Counted from the stretch's first letter, positions 1 through 13,800 are shown. The stretch is DNA of 64,000 bases from Amphiura filiformis (GCF_039555335.1 NC_092637.1:1-64000), one strand, 5' to 3'. Translations and numbers: made by a program. Notes: generated from the sequence alone by a model not told the origin.

Positions 1-369
1 GGTCATAATTTGTTTTTCCATCAGCTGGGCAAAACGTAGCAAACAAAACACACTGACTGCTGATCATGTAAAGTCATGTTTATCAAACTAGCCTCTCGTA
101 AACGTCCTCCTGATTAATAGAATTGGGGTTGGGGCATGGTTGCACTCTTGTTGCAAGTGGTGCATCCAGAAATCACGAAGTTTTGAGGTAGGTCATGCCC
201 GTCATGCATACGTGTAGCAAAAAAAGGTAGCTCACTCACTCAAGTCAAGCAAGGTGAACCGTGAAGGTGGTACTGCACACACTGTGTTAACAGCCAGTGT
301 TAAGGGCAGAGTATTAATGGGAGAGAACATGGACCTTTTCGAGCTTCATTATTTCTAAATTGTATGTCC

Positions 370-900
370 AAAGTATATAAAACTATACATTTTTGGAAAG
401 GAAATGAGTCAAGGAATCCCATGGTGCATCAGATTTGTTCAAAAATCTCAAGTTTTTGAAAAAATCACAAAAATTCACTTTTTTACCCCAATTTTTGTGT
501 GACAACTTTGAAAAAAAATCCGTTCGGAGTAAAAAAAATTCAGTTAGCTTTTCATGAAGAAGAGACATGAACTTAGAGAAGGTTTTTTTTATATTTTTGA
601 AATTCGTCTTTTTTTTCGAAATATTGAAAAAAACATGTGAAAAAAGCCATTTTGTCACTCTATTAAGCTAAAATTGCACATAATGGTGTATATTTTGTTT
701 AAAACAAATATTTTGAAAAATGAAAAAACCTTCCCTAGACTTTGATGTACTCTAAAGGATAGTGCAAAAAGTTTACCCTTTGCTTGCATATTTTTCGAAG
801 TTATCTTGTCACAAAAATCGCATAATATTGTCAAAAGTGAACTCTGAGAAATCGACGTTTTAGTAAAAAAAAATGTCAAAATTATGCACAAAACGTCCTT
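370..900. repeat. Diverged dispersed AT-rich repeat, copy 1
   Basis: This resembles 33560-33970 in order and wording: AAGTATATAAAACTATA, then GCTAAAATTGCACATA, CCCTAGACTTTG, TATTTTTCGAAGTTA and TTGTCAC. It looks like two old copies of one unnamed family. No coding potential. Confidence 0.45.
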
Positions 901-1532
901 AAATTTTAAAACGGTAAGACTTTCACACTTGTAAAAGCTGTATCTGGTGCATGGTCTAAATATGCATCTTTTTGCACCAATGAATCTATATAATATCTGC
1001 TTTCAGTGCTCCAAAATTCAAAATAATTAAAAATCTAAGTGGCATTTTGACCTCCAAAATTTTGTTTTGTTTACACCACATTTGCTGGCGTTAACAACAT
1101 ACCGAATGCGCCTTGACTGCGTTGGACATACGCGCAGAGTTGCGCCACATCACGCGACTCGAATTGTGCGCGTAATCACAATATTTCGCATTCGCGCATT
1201 TCTGACTCATTATTTCCCGCCAATTTACTAAGCTGTCTTGAGCCATGTGACTTTTTAGAGTTGAAAAGAGTGAAAAAAAAAAAAAAAAAATACGAATAAA
1301 TATTAGCAAGTTGTATTTTATCAGTTTCAAGTGAAAGAATACATCTTAGTGTTGATAAATATCAAAAAATCTCAAATTCGGTCGTGGACAAATGTGTCTT
1401 CCATTACTCTGGCCTTAATACACTGTACATGTACATGTAGGGTCTACAGTAGTGCCGTACTATTACGCTGACTTTCGTATTCGGCGATGAGGACGATTTC
1501 GATCTCCTGGTTTGTTTACAAACAGAGAGGTA

Positions 1533-2508
1533 GGGGAGATTGGGGTTAGTTGAAACATTTTTCACAAAATCGTCTTTTTAACGCAAACCGATTACTTTCA
1601 AGAAACACTAACCATATCAGTATAAACATACATACATGCTACAAATACAGCCTTAAACTGTATTGGACCTGCTTATGATTATTCATATAATCCAATTTGA
1701 AAATCTGAAAAAAGTGTTTCAACTAACCCCACCCCTGGGGTAAGTTGAAACATAGGTGGGGTTAGTTGAAACACGGCAAAAATTTCAAAATAATTATTAT
1801 TGTGTTAATTGTTAGGGTTATACTTCCCTTGAAGGCACCCTTTAACATACAATCAGTGTGAAAAAATGAATAAATAAATATGTGGGAGTGCGGGTCAATA
1901 CTTTGGACACAAGGTGACGAGTGTCACCATGGACTAAAATATGAGAAGCCTAAAATATTATAAAATGTACTTTCTGTGTGCACTTTTTGCTTGTATTATT
2001 GCTTTTTAACCATATTAAAGCAATATTGAAGAAATGGTAAACATGTTACAAATTTTTAAAAAGTCAAATTTTTTAACCATATTTTTCTATGCGATTTTCA
2101 TGTGTCAACTAACCCCACCTCAAAAGTTTCAACTAACCCCGATGCCTGTTTTTATATTTCAAAGTTCATTACACAAAATAAGAAATACAATAAAACTTTT
2201 TTTTAACATTATTCTGGGACTTACTACTAGTGCTTATGATACTCAAAAAATAATCCCCTGAATCTTCAAACAACATGGAGATAATGCATCTTTTCTGAGG
2301 GGTATAAAAATTAGTCAGTAAGTCAAAAAACAGATATTCCTTTACCAAGCCAACACTGGTGGGGGCATCAGTGCTGTTGCTAATTTGGTGAATGACCCTT
2401 ACTAATACCTATTACTAGGTGCCAGTATTTTACCAAATTAATTTTTTGTGTCAGAAAAAAATACAATGTTTCAACTTACCCCGCGTTCCAACTAACCCCA
2501 ATCTCCCC
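1533..2508. mobile_element. TA-flanked inverted-repeat element with internal AACTAACCCC motifs
   Basis: The left end is GGGGAGATTGGGGTTAGTTG and the right end is its inverse, each flanked by TA (1531-1532 and 2509-2510). That suggests a TA target duplication, as in Tc1/mariner-type elements. The 976 bp carry no transposase frame. The motif GTTTCAACTAACCCC and its inverse recur at the ends and inside (about 1717, 1756, 2105, 2127, 2468). Confidence 0.75.
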
Positions 2509-2861
2509 TACATGTAGACAAAAATCCGTTCCGCTTGTCCAAACACTCAAGTATCAGAAGGATGGTCCACAATAGCGTGATTCACGTAACATGAATAGGG
2601 TAAAAAAAGCTGTCACGTAGAAACATGTGCTTCTATTGTCCAATTTGCCATCAAGATTTCATATGGAAACAGTTCAGACCCAGAACAGGATCATGTCAGA
2701 AATTAATATTTTGTTCTGGGTCTGATTATTCGGACTAGGTTTACAGATCTAAGACAAAGAAAAAAGAAAAGGAAATCGACCTACCGACCCACACCTTTCT
2801 ACCCCCTGTCTGCAATGGGCATGCAAACAAACACTTTTTTTTTGGCCTTAGGCTCATGATG

Positions 2862-3711
2862 ATAGCCCGGGGGGCCACTCATATTAAAAGTTGTAAGGCC
2901 CTTCGCACTTGATTATTAGTTTCCTGTTTACCGCCCGCGTCCAAAATTGAAAATCTCAAAATAATTAATTATTTTATTTTCATTTCTAATTTTCTCCTTT
3001 AAAATAACTTTCAGCTACTTCTACTTGCCATTTTCTGACTTTAATAATATCAACAATAATGATGAATGAACAAAGAGTACAACTCCACCTTCACTTATTT
3101 ATAAAATCAAATATTGTTGTGAAATAATTAAATGCCCGCTCTAGTCAAAACGAGACTATAGTTGCTTGTAATAGTTCAAACTAAATAAAGAAAATAAAAG
3201 AAAATTAATAATTAATAATTAAAAGTCACCTCGTCCCTTTTTCAAAATCTTTAACAGGAAACTAATAATCAAGTGCGAAGGGCCTAAGCATGCGTGTGAA
3301 CAAAAACGCGGAATAAGGGTGTTTTTTTTCCCTTGCTAAGGGTAGTTCAGAAATCCAATCACATTCTTACTGCCGCAATCGTCATAATAAGATAATATCA
3401 CGTAAGTGAACAATTTTAGTTGTGTGTATAGGTTTTAAACTCTACCAATATAATAATACTGCCCTAAATAATGCAGGTGATAGGCCTAATTATGAGAAAA
3501 ACGCCAGAGGTCGACTAAAAAGATATCTATTTAGGATGGTGGTCATTAAAAATTGATCATGCATCCTTGCTAACGGTTAGATTTTAATCCACTTGTAACT
3601 TTGTCCTTGTTAAGGGTACCGGTATAGTTAACAAACCATTATCCTTGTTAAGGGTCATTGTGCATTCATGCGCATGCTTACAAATTTTATATATGAGTGG
3701 CCCCTGGGGAT
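2862..3711. mobile_element. Inverted-repeat element with a nested element
   Basis: The outer arms CCCGGGGGGCCACTCATAT (left) and ATATGAGTGGCCCCTGGGG (right) are inverse copies. No open frame. A second, cleaner inverted repeat sits inside at 2896-3285. Confidence 0.65.
2896..3285. mobile_element. 390-bp MITE nested in the larger element
   Basis: The left arm begins AGGCCCTTCGCACTTGATTA and is inverted at 3266-3285. The arms are about 33 bp and almost perfect. The AT-rich core has no coding capacity. Confidence 0.75.
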
Positions 3712-4278
3712 GATATCAGCTTTTCTGTTGTAGAATTGCTATCAAAATCCCTCTAAAATTCCATCACCATAAAACATTAATATATTTGGGTCAAGTGAAG
3801 TATAGACAACATATTTATGAAGGTTTCCTCTCAGCCCTCGCTGTTACATGTATTTTAATTTCTATGTAAATATGTAGGCCTATTGTGTTTGGGCCCCGGT
3901 CTAGGCGAATTTGGCTGACTAGCAAATGTGTTAACTAAGGTTTGCCTGTCATACCTATATTATTATTAGCTATATACCTACATGTAGTACAGGGAACCCA
4001 TACCGTAGTAGCTCTGCACAACAGTACCACCTTGCTTGAGTGAGCTACCTTTTTTTGCTACCCAAAAATGTCATAAAAAGAGGATGCTAGGATTTATGAA
4101 ACATAGGCCTACTTACAATTTTTACAGATGGACCATGCCAAAAAAAGCAACGCAAAACACACACACACGAAAGGAAAAACCCCAAACAACAACAACAGGA
4201 TATAAACAAAATATAATGCACACTTTATATTGATTTACAATGCTTTTGTTTGTCTTTTTCTAGAATTGTTGACTGACC

Positions 4279-4860
4279 ATGGCTTCAGGAGGAAAGCCAG
4301 CATGGACAGCAATAAAGGTCCCTAGAAAGAGAAAGAAACCACCACTATTCAGAAGCAAAAGTCTGCCTGAAAGAGATGGTATCAAATATCTCTTAAATTA
4401 TGGAGAGAAAAGAAGAAAACAGAAAGGCAAAAAGCAGCTGGACAAAAAATTAACTGCAGCTGATGAAGACTTCATGTCGATATTCCCAACAAGAACTACT
4501 AGTTATGATCCGCCAAGAACTACAGCAGAAGTGTACCCATCATCTGATTCAGAATTATATGTTGATGATGAACCAAGAGTGCAAAGAAGGGTTCAATTGC
4601 CTCAAGAGGAATTTAGAACTACAAGGTCGCCCAAGCGACAGCATCCTGCTAAGAAAGCGGATGGTGTTGATCGTGGGTTGGGCAGTGCAGAATTAGAAAA
4701 AGATGATAAAATATCAATTGCAGAGTCTGATTCATCATCATCTTCAGAAACAAGACCACCACTAACGAGGCATCAGAAGATAGTGTTCTTGAGTCTGACA
4801 CTGTCATGTGTACTAGACAATGCTTCCTTTTCTATATTACTTCCCTTCTTCCCTCTAGAG
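4279..4860 (+). CDS. SLC18B1: SLC18B1-like coding exon 1: cytosolic N-terminus and TM1
   Basis: 194 codons. The ATG sits in a good context (GACCATGG). Residues 1-60 are rich in Lys/Arg and residues 70-160 are rich in acidic residues and Ser, including a run of six serines. The end reads [16 protein letters not shown] and LLPFFPLE, the TM1 region of the family. The exon ends in phase 0 after GAG. The next bases are GCAAGT, so the donor is GC rather than GT. An acceptor-like TTTTTCTAG ends at 4263, so a non-coding first exon upstream is likely. Confidence 0.82.
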
Positions 4861-7800
4861 GCAAGTTTCATTGCTATAGGGGCTATCATTTTCTTTGGAA
4901 GGGAGGTCCCAAATTTACGAAAAGTCGGCGTCAATAAAATTGCGACCCAAACCCCCCACTACCGATACACCTTACCCCCTAAACAGGCTAAATTTGTATT
5001 GAAATCAGTCGTTTTGTATAAAATAAACACACTATCTGTGGCCATCTTGTGGCTCACTACATTTTGGTCACCAAAAATTTTATGACCCCCCTACATGTAT
5101 TTTGATCCCCCAGTATATTTGGGACCCCCCTTCTGAAGAAAATAATAGCCCCCTTAGGCCAAAATAAAAATAGGCCTTATGTTGGGTTGCCCTCCGAGAT
5201 TGACCAAAAAAAAATAGAAATCTTTTGTCTTTTTTTTTTTTTTCAATCACTTTTTATTTTAAGAAACCTTAAATTTTGACAATGTAAACCTCGTTATTCA
5301 CTCATTTTATTCATTAAATGCATATTTGATTAAAACCAAAAAGAATTTCCATTATAATTCAGACCACAAATGCACAAAGTTTTACTGTAAAATGTTCAAG
5401 CATTTGTCAATACTAACCTTTTCAAAATAGAGGAACAATCCCCATGGTAAAAAAAGAAGGATCAACCTACCAACAATTTTTTGTCTTGAAAGGGCAACCA
5501 AACAAAATATTTTTTTGGCCTTATTTTTGGGCATTATTGGAATTGAAAGCCTCAGAACTAAAACAATATTTTAAAGCCACATTGACTGAATTAATTTCGA
5601 GATAAATGGCAAAGAAGGCTGTTAATGTTGTGTTATTTGCGATAATAAAAATTTTATGACAAATTATTATCATTTGATATTTTTTAAATTTTTGATTTAT
5701 AACAGTCCTCTAAGTAAACTTTATAAATCTAATGATATGTAACGTATATATGTAGCTGGGATGAAAAGCCGATGATCAATTGAAAATTTTCCCCTTTCGA
5801 AGATATACATTTTTTTTTCCCAAAAGTCCTAATTGTTTTTGGCGTTTTTGGGCGCAAAAAATCCGTATCTTTAATAAGAAAGGTCAAAATTTTAAATTGA
5901 TTGTCAGCTTTGCATCCCAGCTATAAACTTTCAGTATGTATCATTAGATTTATAAAGTTTACTTGGAGGACTGTGAAATATAAAAAATATCAATTTTTAA
6001 TCATGTGCCATAAAATGTGTATTATATTGCTAATTAAAAAAAAATCAAAATTATTTGATATCAAAAGGACATTCTTCATATTCAGAATACAATTCGATAT
6101 GTCTGGTGTACTCTCATGTCCCACAAAAAATATATGAAAACGTTGCTATCAGATACCTTAATAGCCTCTTCCAGATAAAAATTAAATAAACAATCAAAAC
6201 CTATAGCTACCAACACTACTTTGCAAGTTTGTCTGCCCATGGCACAGTTTTTTTGTTTGTTTTTTTTTAATTCGCCTTTAAGGGCCCTCTTCAAATTTCA
6301 TTCATTACCAGCTATGTGATCTGATCAAAATGTATTCAAAAATTTTGCTGAAAATTAATAAAAACATCTACTTTTCTTTGCAGGCTGCCAAGAAAGGTGT
6401 GTCATCAACAGTAGTTGGGTTCATCTTTGGTGTCTATCAACTCGTCACATTCATTGTCTGTCCACTGTGTGGAAAATATGTAAGTAGAGCAAGCATGTAA
6501 ACTCATCAACAAAAGTTTGGAAAGTTTTTTCAACCATCTATATCTCAGATTATTTGTGACTAAATACTAATCTATTTATTTTGGAAATGTTGCAATATGA
6601 CTGGAATTTATTATTTTTTAAACATTATTTAACATATTCAAGCTTTAATGTAACTAACAAAATATCGAAGGATTGTTGAAAACCATGGTCAGGCGTGGCT
6701 GCTACCTAGCTGGCTTGATCTGCATCAATGTTTTTTGTGTTTTTTTTCCAATTTTTTATGTTCACAATCTTGATATTCACAATCAGGATTATCAAGCCCA
6801 TTAAGCTACTGTTTGTGGGCCCCCATGGAGATCAGTGTTTCATTGATAGGATTACCCTGCTTAAAGCAAGTATAAATAACAAATAGTAAAAAAACTACAT
6901 CCTGCTGTTTGTTACTGCCTCTGACTTGGGATGGGCAGTGGTGGGTTGAGTTTACCCTCCCTCTCCAGCTGCAGTTTCTGTTATGACATCAAAAGTATTT
7001 TTCTACTTTCCCATCCACAGGATATCTTCAAATACACATTAAAATTGTACTACATGCTTATGTAATTTGGTATTTGGCTTTTACTATCCACTGTTTGCAG
7101 CTGTCTGCACAATAGACTCAAAAGTTCCACATTTTCAATTAAGTAGCAAAATACTGTACTATGTAGCTATTTATAATACAACATAAAATAGGTGACACCT
7201 GTTTTATGTTGCACCAGAAAGTCAAATTGCACAAGTTAACAATCACCTTTTTCAAGGGCCTAATATATTTGTAATGGTTGTAATGTTTTGTTTTTCAGCT
7301 TCCTGTAATTGGAGCCAAGTTCATGTATCTATCTGGGTGTTTCCTTGCAGGTGGATGCAATCTTCTTTTTGGGTAAGATACAAAAACTGATTATAAAATA
7401 ATATTAACTACTGTCTATTTGACATGGGATCCTCCACCTAAAACGAAGGGATCTTTAAGAGGTTTATATTGGTCATAGGGATGCAGCACTAGGGTCTCTC
7501 AATCAGCTATTCCAGTTGAATTCCATACACCCCCATGGAAGACATGGCTTTAATTTCCCACACCTGTAAAATGTGCTGAGGCTTGTGGGTCAATGTCTAC
7601 ATGTACTAGGCGTTGTGCCTACACTCGCCCTACAGGTGCGTATTGAACTAAAATTCACTGCAGTTTTTTCTTCTTATAGATTTCAAATGGAGTCACCCAT
7701 TGAGGTAGCCCCTATTCACACTCCCTGTGTGGAAGATGTCTTTCATTTCAACTGGAATAGCCCAATATATGCTTACACTTGTTTAGGAGGATTTTTGAAA

Positions 7801-10800
7801 GTCCATGTCCAGATACGTCCCCCGTTGTCAATGACAAGTGGCAACCCTGGACATATATGTGTGTACAGTTATAGTAGCCTGGATATAAGTCATCATCATC
7901 ATGTGTAAACTAATCACTCAATACATTGGTGGTGCTGAATTAAACAGTAGCCGTTACATTAACTATACTATAATCAGCTTGCATATATATGCTCAGAATC
8001 ATGGTTTGCGTATTGCATGATTAATGTACGTGCTCTTTTGTGAATATACGGGGGATGTAAGTTGGAACGTTATTGACACATGCAGTAACAAAAAGCAAAT
8101 AATTCTTGCCTATTATAAGCTGATCATATTATAAACTATAGGGTCCACGACTTATAAGTTCCCTCCTAATTAATATATTTTTTAATAAATTGAACAGTAT
8201 TTGACAAAATGCAAATTGTGTAAAAAGGTATGGGTAGCCTTAATTGTTTTGCACAAATGGAACAAATTATAACGTCACACATCATTGCGCTTAGTCACAA
8301 TGGTTCATTATGTAAGAAAAGAGACTGTTTTAAACAGTGTTAAAAGTCCATAGGAGTTAGCTCTCAAACATTACAGTAGGCTAGGTCTATTCATGTATTT
8401 GTTTAAAAAACCTGAATGCTATGGGCTTAAGGCCTGTGCAACTTTTAGAATGGCCTCTTTTTTACACAATTAACCATTGTGACTAAACACAATGCTGTGT
8501 GATGCCATAAATTGATCCACATCTGTAAAACAAATACTATTTGAAATAGGGCTATACATACCTTTTTACTTTTTTATATTTCGTAAAAAAATTTTCGACT
8601 TATTTTAAAAAGTATTAGGGGAACTTAACGTTCATAACTGGCTGATATAACCAAAAAACTTTACCCCCTCAAAAAAAACCTGGTATCATCATCACAGGTC
8701 CGATCTTAACAAACCAATGGCTTAAATTGTTTATCTTTTCTGCTCAGCCTCCTCTCAAGGCTACCAGATGGCACTGAATTTGTTACCTACTGTTTTGTGA
8801 TACGATCGTAGAAGCAATCGGTAGCTGCTGCTGGATTGACTGCATTGTACACAATTGTAGCCAAAACATATCCAGAGAGAGTTGCACAAATGATTGTAGG
8901 TGCATGTTATGTGTTGAATTCACCTCTCATGCGCATTTTCTACCTGTTTCTGTCGGGGTCTCCCCGTCTGTTCGAAACACTGTCAATCCGAACCACCGTT
9001 AGTCTGAAAATCTAATTGAAGTTAGGGTTAGGGTTAGGGCTAGGGTTGACGTCTTTTTCAGTTAGATTTTTGGACTGACTGGGGTTAGGATTGACGGTGT
9101 TTTGGACTGATGGGGTGTACCTGTTTCTGTCTTCTATCCTTTTCTTGCCCAAGTTGCTGTTTCTGTACATGTTTATGTTGTAATGTCAAGGCTCCTTTTC
9201 TGTTTGCCCTTCCTCCTTTTTCTGGTCCTTTGTTGCTATTCTGTCCATCTGTTGTCTTGTGTTCTTTATTATCCTGCCCACCTTTGTACTCTAAGATGAT
9301 TTGGACTTGAGTTATTTGTATTTCTGTGTATCTAACTTTGACCCTGTTTATGCAGAGAGAAGTCAACTTTACTTGCAACATGAAATACAGATTGGGCTAT
9401 TCCATTTAAAATCCACACTACCCCTGTGGAAGATTTTGGAAATATCTGCCACAGGGGGAGTATGAATTTCAAATGGGATGAGCACATTGGGCAGCTCCAT
9501 TTGAATTTTATACATCCTCTGAGAAAGATATCAACCTGAATCTTCCCATGAGGTAGAGTGAGTTTCAAATGGAGCTGATAATGTGTTAATTCCATTTGAA
9601 ATTCACTCTCCCCCCCATGGAAGATATTTCCAAAATCTTCCACAGGGGTAATGTGGATTTTAAATGGAATAGTCCATTGCAACTAATTAACATAAATGAA
9701 TGTTTGATGGGGAGTTTACACCATGTACACCAAGCTGAGATTGGAAGTTGACTACTTCAAAACAAAAGTGAATTCTAATTGCATGTTTGTTTACACTGCA
9801 AAACTACTATGATTTAAAATTGAGTTTAAATTTTGACAAAAGTTGCTCCAGGTCGCCAACTTCCGAAATGATAACCCTGTTTACAGTGAAATGATGTTGA
9901 GTTCAATGTCTGGTACATATGTTTATGTTGGTCTATGATGAAAGTTGCGTGGAAAAATAAGGTCTAACCTCAGCCATAAAACTATGTAAGATATAGCAAC
10001 ATGGGAGGGGACGCATACCCATATTAAAGTTGAATATATACAACATTGCTGAGCGATAGCGATTTGTGTTTAGCCAATGAGGTGGAGCGCTTTTTGTTGC
10101 GTTGGGAAAAGCGCCCTACCTCATTGGTCAAATACCAATTGATCGTCGCTCAGCACTGGAATATAAGTTCAGAGCTTTATTATGGTTAAGTGTCCCTTCC
10201 CATGTTGCTATGAAATTTCCCCAAAACTTAGGGGAAAATTTGTAAAAACTAAGACAATTTATTGATATACCAAGAGGCCAAAAATGCTACCCATGTTTGT
10301 GGCACATCCTTGTATGCCCCCCCCCCTGTTCATGTAGGAATTGTGGATGTGGTTTCTATTTTAAGTATCAATATAATTTTTTTCATTTTGATACTTTTCA
10401 CACTAATAACATACTATGAAAGCAATTGTGTAAAACTCAGAAAAACAATGAAGGCATACTCCTCAGCAAATATTACAATATTGATGACAAATGTAGTTGT
10501 GATAGATATCTCATAATATCAGATGAAAAACAAGTTGCCTAAGATTATTTTGGTTGATTGAATACAGCTTACCGAGCACTATAATTTAAAGACAAAAAAA
10601 ATTTAGACTCTTGTCAAGTATACATTGATATGAAAAACTCAAAAGGCTGAAATTTTGGTCCATGATATGCCTCTCCTTGTACATGCAGGTATAAAGCTGT
10701 TAGTGATTAATAGTGTGGCTTTGTTATTTTGGGGGTTTTTTTTGCTTGTTGGTGTGGGAAAATAACTAATACAGCACTGATTAGGTTGCATGTTGATTGG

Positions 10801-13800
10801 ACAATCCACCTTGTGGTTCTTTGGCTATAACATATTTTGTATGTTCCTTAATATTTCAGGGTTTAATAGAGACAGTGTCTGGTGTTGGATTAATGCTTGG
10901 CCCACCAGTTGGAGGTGCTTTGTATGAGGTACGTTATACCCCAGGTTACACTCACATGTAAATTACGTACAGGTATTTGCGATGGTCAAGGCTCTTTTTT
11001 TCAGGCTCTCTGACAGTTCCTTGAGACCCGATCAGTACGTTTTTGTATTATATTCGATATTTGTTCTCTATCTTCAGAAGAAAAAAAAACCAAATCTTCT
11101 GTGCTTTTATAGATTATAAAAAACCTTTCGACCTTATTGACCTGCCAAAAAAAATGCCCCAAAAAGAATTGAAAAGGCTAAAACAAACCAATTACAGTGT
11201 GTTAGTTGCGCATGTGTGAATGTCACATATGATACACATCACAGAGAAGTTGTTAAACCGCATAATCGTGACATGGAGGTCATGATGGATATCAATAACC
11301 TGTGTTCATGTGCGTGTATCATCATATGCACAGTTGGAACATACATACATGTATAAATGGTGTGATATGCATGAATGAATAACATATTTGTTTTGTCATT
11401 TGTCTTTTCAGATTGGAGGATATCAGTTGCCTTTTCTCTGTCTTGGTGTAGCTAGTATAATTAGTGTAATTATTAATATATTTCTACTACCCTCATTAGG
11501 TAAGTGCATATGTGACGCAATCAAGCAAAATCAGCAGAAACTCAGAAATATTAAATTTTATGTTCCGTAATTGGATAGTAAAATGCATTTACAAAGCTGG
11601 ATTTTGTAGAAACCCCATTGAAATTGAACAACCAATTCCAAAGATATGAGCAATTAAAGAGTTTCCAAAACAATAGGAAACTGAATAAAACTCAAAATCA
11701 ATATTTCCAAGTTCTAACTGATTTTGCTTGATCTCATCACATATAAACATTCATATATAGCAGTTCAGTAGCCCAATCAGTAAGGCACTTAATTGATACT
11801 GCGCCAGTTGTGATTCAGCCTTGTACAAGTTGACAGGCTTCAATAGTGTTGTTGGGAGACAGGCTCCATCTAGCTACTGTTGCTACCAGCTATTCTCCAT
11901 TCTGCAAGTTGGTCTGCATGACAAGGTTAGTGCATGATTGTCGTGACATAATTAACACACAGTAACTATAGTGGCGCTGATGTGTGACTGTACAAGTTTG
12001 AGCTCGGGTAGTGTCAAATTCTGTTCTTGTGAAAAATGTCGCTAGCTTGAAATTCCCATGACAAGGAACTTACATATACTGCAATAATTGTCCCGGTCTA
12101 CCCATACAAAACTCGGGAGCTGATTCAGGCTGTGATGGTTATACAGTGTGTAGGTTGATCAGGGTTTTGCACCCTCTCCTCTCGGCTAAGATGCTTTCTA
12201 CCTTTGTCATCCCAAGATACACTCATGGGCTGGAGACTACCATCATCAAACAAACTGACTTGGACAAGCTAGACAAATACCACAAGGGTGTGCTTAAGAA
12301 AATCCAGCACTTGCCGGATCGTACTGCGGATGAGGCTGTGTATCTATTACTTGGACAGCTCCTATTGAGGGTGTTATTAGCAAGCGTCGCTTAACCATGT
12401 TTGGAGCCGTTGCTAGGGGCTGCAGTATTGAGAAAGAAATTGCCCAAAGACAGCTTGCAGTGAAAGACCACAAATCCAGTAGCTGGTTTGTCAAAGCAAA
12501 TGCGGAACTGCAGAGGTACAGTCTGCCAGATGGACACTCCATCCTTGCCGACCCACCATCGAAAACCAAGTGGAAAGAAAGTGTTGACAGTGCAGTCAAC
12601 TCTTTCTGGTTCAACAGGCTTCGTGACGGTGCTGCAAGAAAATCTACCCTTAAGTATGTTAACTGGGACCTCCATCCTACTATGGCCCCACATCATGTCT
12701 GGTCAACCACTAGCCCAGATGTCATGGACACCCAGAGAGCAGCTGTCAAGGCACGCCTGCTAACCGGAACATACACTCTCCAAGAAACGAAGGCAAAATA
12801 CTACCCTGGCACAGAGGCCACATGTCAGATGTGCAAGACTGAGCCCGAATCTATGGGTCATTTCCTGCTCTCATGTAAATGTCTGGAGCAAACAAGAGAC
12901 TTTCACATGCAACACCTGCGTCAAGCAGTAATTGATGAATACTCCAGCTTAACATGGCATGACATCACAAGAGAGGAAGGCACCTTGACGCAACTCATTC
13001 TTGACTGCACCTGTGATGGAGTTCTGCCCTACCCCCAGATAATAAGAGTCTTGAAGCCATAGAAAGTGAAACAAGGAGGCTTTGTTTCGCTCTCCACCGA
13101 AGAGAAAGTTCATCATGGAAGAATAAACGCCCTTTAACTTCAGCCTGGGGCTGATCACCTACGCACTTTTCGTCTAGTCTACAAGTGTGATGGTAGCGGG
13201 CAAGATGATGTATAATTTTTGTGGCGGTATTTTGGTGTTTTAGCTAGTCACCTAGATGTTTGTTGGTGGAGGTTTTGTGTGCTGTGTCGTCGCTTCTGTG
13301 GATTTTATGTAATTGTTTCAACCCCCCCTTCCTATTACCCTGTGACTCAGGGGTGCGCCTACATAAAGGCGGGAACTACGATCTACTACTACTACTTTGC
13401 TCCTATATTGAGCTCCATATCCTGTACGATGCTAATATGGTTTATAAGGTGTGTCTTAGGCCAAACGGGTCAGCGTCTTGCTGTAAAGCGCAGTAATCTT
13501 GTGTGATGCTAATATGGTTTATAAGGTGTGTCTTAGGCCAAACGGGTCAGCGTCTTGCTGTAAAGCGCAGTAATCCTGTATGATGCTAATATGGTTTATA
13601 AGGTGTGTCTTAGGCCAAACGGGTCAGCGTCTTGCTGTAAATCAATCAATCAGTCTTTATTTCATTCAAAATACAACAATACAATAACAGCAAGACAACA
13701 CATTTGAATGAGGAGATGCTCAGAAGGCCAAAAAGGCCTGAACAAGCACCCCCTTAACCTTAGCCTAAGTTTCTTAATTTGTCTAATAAAATACAAATAC

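Larger units (their letters stand above)
214..4061. repeat. Outer inverted repeat enclosing a nest of elements
   Basis: GTAGCAAAAAAAGGTAGCTC at 214-233 is matched in inverse at 4042-4061, and the similarity continues through CACTCAAGCAAGGTGGTAC. The left arm has small duplications. The 3.8 kb between the arms contains two or three further inverted-repeat elements. No transposase was seen. Confidence 0.6.
4861..6383 (+). other. Intron 1 of the SLC18B1-like gene (GC-AG)
   Basis: The donor reads GAG|GCAAGT and the acceptor TTTCTTTGCAG. The joined protein reads PFFPLE-AAKKG, which agrees with the family. The intron holds an inverted-repeat element (5155-5530) and a palindromic repeat (5640-6132); no coding potential was seen in the rest. 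Confidence 0.8.
7373..8747 (+). other. Intron 3 of the SLC18B1-like gene
   Basis: Holds a foldback MITE copy (7499-7767) with a SINE fragment inside, and a second palindromic element (about 8121-8650). Nothing coding. Confidence 0.65.
8896..10859 (+). other. Intron 4 of the SLC18B1-like gene
   Basis: Holds a short telomere-like tract (9020-9055), two MITEs (9391-9677, 9994-10210) and otherwise unremarkable AT-rich sequence. Confidence 0.6.

Noticed and set aside
4036-4233. 65-codon frame upstream of the transporter
   Set aside because: It starts in an inverted-repeat arm and reads low-complexity sequence; no sign of a short regulatory peptide.
4861-5085. Exon 1 of the transporter reading on to 5085
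   Set aside because: After LE the frame loses family similarity, while splicing at the GC donor to 6384 restores it exactly.
7573-7908. 111-codon plus-strand frame
   Set aside because: It crosses a SINE fragment and a MITE arm.
9085-9682. Minus-strand frames of 98 and 116 codons
   Set aside because: The second reads the arms of a foldback MITE; the first reads simple intron sequence.
10262-10516. 84-codon frame with a hydrophobic helix
   Set aside because: It lies in intron 4 of the transporter between well-supported exons, with no family match; AT-rich DNA readily gives hydrophobic frames.
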